Assembly: GCA_903832105.1 (NCBI GenBank)
Contig: CAILAO010000183.1
Coordinates: forward strand, 1 to 17,628
Direction of reading: 5' to 3'
Length of the DNA stretch: 17,628 nt
Source: an uncultured Pseudomonadota bacterium
GTDB lineage: Bacteria > Bdellovibrionota_B > Oligoflexia > Oligoflexales > CAILAO01
The translations under genes and the position numbers were made by a program. Positions 1 to 5,472 of this stretch are shown here, piece by piece; position 1 is the stretch's first letter; each line of letters begins with the position of its first letter. The notes under the pieces were generated by a model, which saw only the letters and a list, made by a program, of their open reading frames with translations, had not been told where the DNA came from and made no database searches.

Positions 1-1
1 A

Positions 2-196
2 GCCATAGAAACAACTGAGAAAACACGATTTGATCGGGCTCATTTCTTTGAATTCGGAGCTAACGCTCTCATTTTTGAAATTGTCTATTTTGTTCTTGAT
101 CGGGAATATAATACTTACATGGATATTCACCAAGAAATAATCTTTAAAGTTCATGAGTTGTTTGACAAAGCGGGAATAAAACTTAAGCCGAAGTAA
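2..196 (+). CDS. MscS family mechanosensitive ion channel, C-terminal fragment (partial)
   Basis: Only the last 64 codons are inside the window; the reading frame is open at the left edge and stops with TAA at 194-196. The visible part matches the cytoplasmic C-terminal domain of small-conductance mechanosensitive channels. It has the block FFEFGANALIFEI, then a short strand ending in YFVLDREY, a Met-Asp-Ile helix start, an amphipathic helix with EIIFKVHELFDKAGI, and a basic tail. MscS proteins sit in the inner membrane and release solutes on hypo-osmotic shock; this domain forms the cytoplasmic cage. No transmembrane segment is visible, so assignment rests on the C-terminal domain alone. The next gene begins 29 bases downstream on the same strand and may be co-transcribed. 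Confidence 0.75.
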   Translation, partial: AIETTEKTRFDRAHFFEFGANALIFEIVYFVLDREYNTYMDIHQEIIFKVHELFDKAGIKLKPK

Positions 197-225
197 TGAT
201 GACCCGTAGATGAGAGAGGTGAAAA

Positions 226-1035
226 GTGGCTGTGAAAATAATCACTCGATGGATGGTTGTTATTTGCGGAACGTTCATTTTTTCAGAAGTGTCGAGCGCG
301 AGTGTCTTTGATTACTTGAATGGCTATAATCTTGGCATCGATTCGATTAGTAGTTCTGATAACGTTCACGTTACATACGAAAGAGATTATTCTGGTGCGC
401 CATCCAAAAATTGTTCAGTCAATGCGGACGACCAGACCAAGATGACTTGCAATGTTTATTTGCAGGGTGGGCGCGGAGGCGGATTTTTAAGTGAATATCT
501 TAAAGGTTACGGAGTTTTCCTTCAGCAACCTTTCAAGAGACAGGGATTATACTATTTTGGCTATGATGTTGGGTTTGGACTAAGAGTCTTGAAGGGGGCT
601 TTGAGTGAACGTGATGCAGAGGAAACGGCTCCGTTAACAAGCCTATCTTTCCAGATGTACGGAGTCGCGGCATATCCCTATATCCAGTTTGGCATTACTC
701 CAGCACAAACCTGGCCTGACTTTTTAATCTCAATTGGCCCTGTAATACAGGCATTTATGGGGCAGGTATCGGTCAATGAAAGGCCTGAAACTGTTGCTAT
801 TGTTCAGGGAAGCAAACTCGCTAATCTCCTCAGTCTTCAGGGATTTCTTGGACTTGAGCTTGTTCTTTGGCGATTTGGTGAGGGGGCATTCTCACTTTTT
901 TCAAATCGCTATCTTGTATCAAGCCGCGTTGAAAAGGGGGCGTTTTATCCAAAGGAAATCGATGGGATGTCTCACTTTTCCGCGACATTCCAAAATAGCG
1001 TTTATGGTATGAAACTTCTTTTAAATTGGCCCTAA
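226..1035 (+). CDS. Exported hypothetical protein, possibly an outer-membrane barrel
   Basis: I do not recognise this 269-residue protein. It begins with GTG, preceded by a purine-rich ribosome site (GAGAGAGG, about 212-219) at suitable spacing. Residues 1-26 look like a signal peptide: positive charges, the hydrophobic run MVVICGTFIF, then VSSA before SVFDY as a likely signal peptidase I site. The mature part is rich in Gly, aromatic residues and short alternating hydrophobic stretches (for example around residues 95-120 and 145-175). This fits a beta-barrel or other periplasmic/outer-membrane protein. Two cysteines about a dozen residues apart near residues 63-75 could form a disulphide. 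The C-terminus ends in hydrophobic residues (LLLNWP). Its stop codon interlocks with that of the convergent lgt-like gene. Function is unknown; export is the well-supported part. Confidence 0.7.
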   Translation: MAVKIITRWMVVICGTFIFSEVSSASVFDYLNGYNLGIDSISSSDNVHVTYERDYSGAPSKNCSVNADDQTKMTCNVYLQGGRGGGFLSEYLKGYGVFLQQPFKRQGLYYFGYDVGFGLRVLKGALSERDAEETAPLTSLSFQMYGVAAYPYIQFGITPAQTWPDFLISIGPVIQAFMGQVSVNERPETVAIVQGSKLANLLSLQGFLGLELVLWRFGEGAFSLFSNRYLVSSRVEKGAFYPKEIDGMSHFSATFQNSVYGMKLLLNWP

Positions 1036-1793
1036 GATTTTTTAAAGCGTATGAGAGGCCACGCAATTGTGACAATGACGGCGGCCACAAGACTAATGAA
1101 CTGTGATGTCGAAAGGAGGTTTTGCAAGACCCACCCTCGATAGTCGTCACGATAGAATTCAATCACGAAACGGAACGCGGAATATCCAAAAATTCCCAAA
1201 AATCCAATATCACCCGCTTTCCATCTTTTAGATGATAATGCGATTATTAAAACGACACCAAAAAGTCCAGCAAAAATCGACTCGATCAATTGAACAGGGA
1301 CACGTGTGATCTCCAGTATTGACTGCTGAATTCCAAGCCGAAAATTTTGACGAATGGGAACGCCATAACAACAACCGTTTAGAAAACACCCAATCCGCCC
1401 GAAGAAAAGACCGATAAAACCAGATGGAATTGAAAGATCTAAAATCCGTAGAAGCGATAGCTTACGAAGAAAGACGAAAATAATTCCAACCACAAAAGCA
1501 GAAATGGCGCCGCCAAAAAAAGTCATGGGACCGAACGAAAACATCGCAGAGACAATATGCGTGAGGCCATCGATCTCCGGCTGTTCAATAATAATAGATA
1601 GGAGACGTGATCCCAGAAAGCCTGAAATATAGGTTACAACAAATAAAGTAGAAAGGATCCTTTCAGGGATTGGAGCGTCTAGGCTGCGGTTTGATCGGAT
1701 GAGGGCATAAAAGGCAACGATGGCGCCGATAGCATAAAAGACATGCCATGAGGGAATTTGAAGGCTTCCGATAGTGAGTAGGATTGGGCGCAT
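1032..1793 (-). CDS. lgt: Prolipoprotein diacylglyceryl transferase (Lgt) family protein, variant active site
   Basis: This polytopic inner-membrane protein (253 residues) belongs to the Lgt family, which transfers diacylglycerol from phosphatidylglycerol to the lipobox cysteine of prolipoproteins. Visible family features are the N-terminal IPSWHVFYAIG segment, FFGGAIS at 92-98, the Lgt signature region GRIGCFLNGCCYG at 132-144, VPVQLIES at 165-172, and the C-terminal RFVIEF at 208-213. R208 and E212 keep the spacing of the essential Arg/Glu pair in E. coli Lgt. The usual His before the Gly-Gly of the first signature is Phe here (F93). I chose the ATG at 1793, just after the stop of the upstream NuoN-like gene. 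A longer version from TTG at 1811 would overlap that gene, and I see little support for it. It is the last gene of a minus-strand block with two complex-I-like genes. It could be a paralogue with altered activity. Confidence 0.82.
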   Translation of the reverse strand: MRPILLTIGSLQIPSWHVFYAIGAIVAFYALIRSNRSLDAPIPERILSTLFVVTYISGFLGSRLLSIIIEQPEIDGLTHIVSAMFSFGPMTFFGGAISAFVVGIIFVFLRKLSLLRILDLSIPSGFIGLFFGRIGCFLNGCCYGVPIRQNFRLGIQQSILEITRVPVQLIESIFAGLFGVVLIIALSSKRWKAGDIGFLGIFGYSAFRFVIEFYRDDYRGWVLQNLLSTSQFISLVAAVIVTIAWPLIRFKKS

Positions 1794-1795
1794 AT

Positions 1796-3364
1796 TTAAC
1801 CGACCGAGCAATTGTTTAATATTGTCAGCATGGGCTGAGCAAAAACCGTTCCAAATAAAAAAATCATGAGTACGGTGCCAATAAGTATGTAAGAAAAAAA
1901 CCGATCTTTTTTAGGTTCAATCTCCGGATAAATTTTTTGTGTGGAGTGGTCTATGTGCTTCGAACCATAGATTCGGAGCATAATTGATAGTGATATAAAA
2001 AGTGAAAGTAAACTACCCATGATCATCAGGAAAATTGGAAAATACGTGTTTTGCTTGATCAACTGAGCGATTAAAAACCATCTTGCGGAAAATCCGATGG
2101 TCGAGGGAAAGCCGGAGAAACTCAACAGCACAAGCGAAAATAGGCCGCAAATTAGCGGATTCTTTTCGACAAGACCCCTTATTGCGTCGAGATTAGGATC
2201 TATTCTTTTCTCACCCTCAAGCCACATGAGAAAAGAAAGAGTGCCAAGGGAAAAAAGCAAATGAGCTATTAGCCAGAAGAAGGCATGCCCGCCGAGGGAA
2301 GCTTTGTGAACGAGACTTAGTGCAAAAAGAACATAACCCAAGTGGGCAATGAAAAAATACGCCAAAAGGCGCTTTAGGCTTTTTTGCACATAAGACAAAA
2401 ATATTCCTAAAAGGATACTTGAGGACGATACGAGTAGAATAAACGGATATAAGATTTGGTCAGCGCGAGAAAGATCTGATAAAAAAAGCTTTAAAAAAAC
2501 CAAGAAATACATTGCGCTAGAGGAAAATAGAATTAGAAAAGACGTTAATACCATTTCACCTTCAAAGAGATCTGGAATCCACATGTGAAACGGAATAGCA
2601 CCCAGTTTTGTGGCGACACCGCTTAAAACTAAAATGAGTCCTAAAGAGAGCAAGGCTCCTTTGGGAGAGAGAGCCTCACTTGAGAAAAATAGGCCCATAT
2701 CAGACATGAATAACGTATTGGTTTTCCAAAAAATTAGGGCGCACCCCATGAAAAACAGGGCTGAGCCAAGAAGGTTGAGAACAATAAACTTAATCGTACT
2801 TTCAAATTCACTTTTAAAGCTTTTGGATCTGGCGATTAGAAGAAATACACCAACATCAAAGAGCAGAAACCCAAACCCCATCACCGCCATATTTTGGCTG
2901 GATAAAGCAGTCAGAGAGCCAAGGGCGATCAGTATGAACCAGGATAAAACTGGGAGTGAAAAAAACGTTTTTGCCTTTTTAAGATAGACAATAAAAAATG
3001 CTGTGAATAAAAAAATGGAAAGGAGTAAGAGTTGACCGATAAAAATCAATAAGTCCCCCACTTTCATCGGGAATAAAAGAAAGAAGAAGTTAGGGACAAA
3101 ATCAATCAACGGGTGATCCGATGTGGAAATCAAGCGGCTAAACTCCTGTTCACCAAAAAGGGAGCCTATGAGGAGCGATAACATACAAAGAATTCCAATG
3201 ATCGCGACTGTTGCATAACGATGAAGACAACCTGTCAACCTGAAGCTCACAAATCCACCAAAAAAAATAAACGGACGGTAAAAAACATCCAGGAATTTAA
3301 AAATGGACGAGTTGCTACGGTATAAACAAAAATCTTCGATTTTTTGCGCGATTCTTCGTACCAT
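1796..3364 (-). CDS. NuoN-like proton-conducting membrane subunit (complex I / Mrp superfamily)
   Basis: This 522-residue protein has about 14 hydrophobic segments and belongs to the proton-translocating NuoN/NuoM/MrpD family. The clearest motif is TKLGAIPFHMWIPDLFEG at 252-269, the family hallmark, with the TM7 lysine kept (K253). KRLLAYFFIAHLGYVLF at 331-347 and SFSGFPSTIGFSARWF at 415-430 also match NuoN. Other channel residues differ by eye alignment: the TM5 glutamate is probably Asp (D170), the TM8 lysine falls on Ser/Ala, and the TM12 lysine after GF is Arg (R428). Residues 1-70 are an extension unlike NuoN and resemble the C-terminal tail of NuoL. The gene starts with ATG 7 bases after the NuoJ/K-like gene; a GAGGA ribosome site lies in the end of that gene. 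No NuoL, NuoM or peripheral-arm genes are nearby. It may be a subunit of a reduced ion-translocating complex. Confidence 0.75.
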   Translation of the reverse strand: MVRRIAQKIEDFCLYRSNSSIFKFLDVFYRPFIFFGGFVSFRLTGCLHRYATVAIIGILCMLSLLIGSLFGEQEFSRLISTSDHPLIDFVPNFFFLLFPMKVGDLLIFIGQLLLLSIFLFTAFFIVYLKKAKTFFSLPVLSWFILIALGSLTALSSQNMAVMGFGFLLFDVGVFLLIARSKSFKSEFESTIKFIVLNLLGSALFFMGCALIFWKTNTLFMSDMGLFFSSEALSPKGALLSLGLILVLSGVATKLGAIPFHMWIPDLFEGEMVLTSFLILFSSSAMYFLVFLKLFLSDLSRADQILYPFILLVSSSSILLGIFLSYVQKSLKRLLAYFFIAHLGYVLFALSLVHKASLGGHAFFWLIAHLLFSLGTLSFLMWLEGEKRIDPNLDAIRGLVEKNPLICGLFSLVLLSFSGFPSTIGFSARWFLIAQLIKQNTYFPIFLMIMGSLLSLFISLSIMLRIYGSKHIDHSTQKIYPEIEPKKDRFFSYILIGTVLMIFLFGTVFAQPMLTILNNCSVG

Positions 3365-3371
3365 AAAGTTT

Positions 3372-4082
3372 TTATCCTCGAAAATTTCTCAAGCATTCTG
3401 TGCCGAAGGTCTTATGTGTTTTAAAAAGCGAAAAACTTGCATGCCACCCAATTAAAAGAGTAGCCATTGCCATAATGACAGCAAAAACAGAGAGGATTTC
3501 GCCCTGACTTATCAGAGTCGCTGTATCTTCGATTGTTATAATGGTTGAAAAAACCAGCCCACTTCCTTGAAAAATCAGGAGAAGACCAGTAAAAACAGAA
3601 ATTAGATTTCGGCGGAAAAGAAGATTCAATAACCCGAAGAAAAAGAATGTTATACAAGAAACAAATAGAACGGAATCTGATGTGCTTGATGTTGACAGTC
3701 CGTTCATAATGTCTCTCAAAACTAGTGTGCCAAAAAGGGAAAAACCTATAAGAACAATTGACAAAACAGCAAATTCTAGGATTGATATCTCGAACAGTTG
3801 AAAGGGACGATCTTTTTGGAGTGAGGCGTGTTTTATCTCTGGATAACGCTTATCAGTCAAATATATGAGTCGTAAAATGATCAGCACTAGTAGGGCCTCG
3901 AAAGCTGCCAGAAAAAAAAGCCCTCCAAGTGCGTAGAATAGTGAAAGTGAGAGCGTAGAAAAAAGGAAAAAAACAGAAAAAACTCCGATTCGTCGACAAA
4001 ATAGGCTCCACAAAGGAAAAGCAGCAGCAAATCCAAGGCATGTCAAAACGATAAAGGTGATATACGGATTCACTTGGTTCAT
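3372..4082 (-). CDS. NuoJ-NuoK-like fusion membrane protein
   Basis: This 236-residue protein has about seven membrane segments and no soluble domain. The first 75 residues fit NuoJ (ND6) by pattern: a first helix, a loop with Arg-Arg, a second helix, then FYALGGLFFLAAFEALLVL, which parallels the NuoJ third-helix region. The NuoJ Tyr-x-Gly bulge is not seen. Residues 140-225 fit NuoK (ND4L) or MrpC: FFFFGLLNLLFRRNLISVF, then GLLLIFQGSGLVF, then a helix ending LLIGWHASFSLF. The two membrane glutamates of NuoK fall on non-acidic residues (Leu and Thr by eye). It begins with ATG at 4082 behind an AGGGG ribosome site and heads the minus-strand block with the NuoN-like and Lgt-like genes. The order J-K-N copies the nuo operon. 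The call is by topology and short motifs, so a remote MrpC-type relative is an alternative. Confidence 0.6.
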   Translation of the reverse strand: MNQVNPYITFIVLTCLGFAAAFPLWSLFCRRIGVFSVFFLFSTLSLSLFYALGGLFFLAAFEALLVLIILRLIYLTDKRYPEIKHASLQKDRPFQLFEISILEFAVLSIVLIGFSLFGTLVLRDIMNGLSTSSTSDSVLFVSCITFFFFGLLNLLFRRNLISVFTGLLLIFQGSGLVFSTIITIEDTATLISQGEILSVFAVIMAMATLLIGWHASFSLFKTHKTFGTECLRNFRG

Positions 4083-4102
4083 ATATATAATCCCCTTATA
4101 AT
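4074..4102 (+). promoter_or_regulatory. Sigma-70-like promoter for gpsA
   Basis: A perfect TATAAT at 4097-4102 lies 17 bases after TTGGTT at 4074-4079. A second perfect TATAAT lies at 4086-4091 without a clear -35. Transcription would begin near 4109, giving a leader of about 42 bases before the ATG at 4151 but only about 12 before the ATG at 4121, which favours the later start. The -35 lies inside the first codons of the divergent NuoJ/K-like gene. Confidence 0.5.
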
Positions 4103-4150
4103 GGGCAAGTCGCCGGGTTAATGTCGGTTTCTAAAAAAGGAAATAGCTGC

Positions 4151-5194
4151 ATGATAACCTCAAATAATAGCCAAGTGTTAGTTGTTGGGGGTGGTACGTT
4201 TGGTACGTGTCTAGCCCAACATTTAGCAGAAAAAGGGAGTTTTGTTACCATATATTCCAATTCAAATGAGGTTGTGCAGTGCATCAACGATAATCATAGA
4301 AATCCAAAATATCTATCTCACGTTATCTTATCACAAAGAGTTTCCGCAACTGAACAAGTGACTTCAGAGCTTGCTGAGAACATTTCCGTTGTTGTTATGG
4401 CCGTTCCAACACAGTTTATGCGAGGCGAATTGAAAAAAATTGCTCCTGTTCTTTCAAAATGCCTTGACCAAGGGAGACTTTTCGTTTGTGCAGCGAAGGG
4501 AATTGAAATTGAGTCAAGAAAACTGCCGGGTGACGTTATTCGGGATCTTTTCGGTGATAAAATTGCGGACGACGCTGTATTTCTTTCAGGACCAAGTTTC
4601 GCATCGGAAATTGCCGAAAGGGAGCCAACTTGTGTCACAGTGGCTTCAAAGAATCATTTCCAGTGTTCGAAAGCACAGGAAATCTTTCATGCCGCGCATT
4701 TTAGGGTTTACACATGCAGTGACCCTATCGGACTTGAGGTTGCGGGTGCATTGAAAAATGTGATAGCCATTGCCGCTGGGGCTTGTGCGGGACTTGGTTT
4801 TGCAATGAATAGCCGTGCCGCGTTTATCACGCGAGGGCTTGCTGAAATAACTCGTATAGGCGTCGCGATGGGAGCAGATCCCTTAACATTCAACGGGCTT
4901 GCTGGAGTGGGAGATTTGTTTTTATCGTGTACATCAGAAAAAAGCCGAAATTTCACTGTTGGATTTCGGTTAGGAAAGGGTGAGCAGCTCGAACAGATTT
5001 TAAGTAGCTTGGGGACGGTTGCTGAGGGCGTCGCAACCACAAAAGCAGCGTATCAACTTGGTAGGGATCTTAACGTCTCAATACCCATAACAGAAGAGGT
5101 TTATAAGGTTCTTTATCAGGGAAAAGCGATGACGAAAGCAGTTGTTGATTTGTTAACAAGAGATGCGAAACCAGAGCTTGATATCAAGAGGTGA
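4151..5194 (+). CDS. gpsA: NAD(P)H-dependent glycerol-3-phosphate dehydrogenase
   Basis: This cytoplasmic enzyme reduces dihydroxyacetone phosphate to sn-glycerol 3-phosphate, the backbone of phospholipids. The 347-residue form has the Rossmann motif VVGGGTFGT at 11-19, AAKGIE at 114-119, LSGPSFASEIA at 145-155, the catalytic-lysine region LEVAGALKNVIAIAAG (K202), the substrate loop TRGLAEITRIG, and GVGDLFLSC. The length is typical for GpsA. I chose ATG 4151 because an AAGGA-type ribosome site lies about 10 bases upstream and because GpsA proteins usually have few residues before the glycine motif. An in-frame ATG at 4121 would add ten residues but has a poor ribosome site and would sit very close to the predicted transcription start. 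The gene is monocistronic in this view and divergent from the complex-I-like block. Its product feeds the phospholipid pool that Lgt also uses. Confidence 0.95.
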   Translation: MITSNNSQVLVVGGGTFGTCLAQHLAEKGSFVTIYSNSNEVVQCINDNHRNPKYLSHVILSQRVSATEQVTSELAENISVVVMAVPTQFMRGELKKIAPVLSKCLDQGRLFVCAAKGIEIESRKLPGDVIRDLFGDKIADDAVFLSGPSFASEIAEREPTCVTVASKNHFQCSKAQEIFHAAHFRVYTCSDPIGLEVAGALKNVIAIAAGACAGLGFAMNSRAAFITRGLAEITRIGVAMGADPLTFNGLAGVGDLFLSCTSEKSRNFTVGFRLGKGEQLEQILSSLGTVAEGVATTKAAYQLGRDLNVSIPITEEVYKVLYQGKAMTKAVVDLLTRDAKPELDIKR

Positions 5195-5219
5195 TCGTCG
5201 TTACTCCGAATTTTTAATA

Positions 5220-5251
5220 AAAACACGTAAAGCTATCGTTTGGGGTGTTTT
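5220..5251 (+). terminator. Weak hairpin after gpsA, possible terminator
   Basis: A seven-base inverted repeat (AAAACAC at 5220-5226, GTGTTTT at 5245-5251) surrounds an 18-base loop and ends in T residues. The stem is AT-rich and the loop long, so termination here is uncertain. It lies 25 bases after the gpsA stop. Confidence 0.25.
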
Positions 5252-5323
5252 AATAACCACATATAAAGATTGAGAAAAAATCGTTCTTACCACACTTTTG
5301 GTAAAACACAGCGCATCATTGCC

Positions 5324-5350
5324 TAAAGTCAACAGATTAGGTTCCGACAA
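5324..5350 (+). promoter_or_regulatory. Sigma-28 (FliA)-type promoter for the C25 protease
   Basis: TAAAGTCA at 5324-5331, an 11-base spacer, and TCCGACAA at 5343-5350 match the flagellar sigma-28 consensus (TAAAGTTT, 11 bases, GCCGATAA) at 6 of 8 positions in each element with the exact spacing. Transcription would begin near 5357, giving a leader of about 115 bases before the protease start. The leader holds small possible hairpins (CCCA/TGGG at 5388-5398; GACC/GGTC and CAGG/CCTG after 5408), but I see no known riboswitch consensus in it. Confidence 0.5.
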
Positions 5351-5472
5351 GTTACCCGAGAGGTAAGTGACATCGCCGGCTACTCATCCCATTATGGGCC
5401 CATTTCGGGGACCGGTTTTTTGGTCAGGTTACAAGAGGTGCCTGATTAGTCTACGATTACAGGGAGGTAAGA

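Noticed and set aside
1794..1811. Longer Lgt-like protein from TTG 1811
   Set aside because: It would overlap the upstream gene by 16 bases and adds only a short non-family segment; ATG 1793 gives the usual N-terminus.
3036..3043. ACCGATAA on the plus strand inside the NuoN-like gene as an antisense sigma-28 promoter
   Set aside because: The expected -35 position holds no TAAAG-type sequence; likewise for the similar site near 1410.
5195..5472. Possible cyclic-di-GMP or other known riboswitch in the protease leader
   Set aside because: I looked for the GEMM-type conserved core and for other familiar consensus blocks; the hairpins present (CCCA/TGGG, GACC/GGTC, CAGG/CCTG) do not combine into a known fold.
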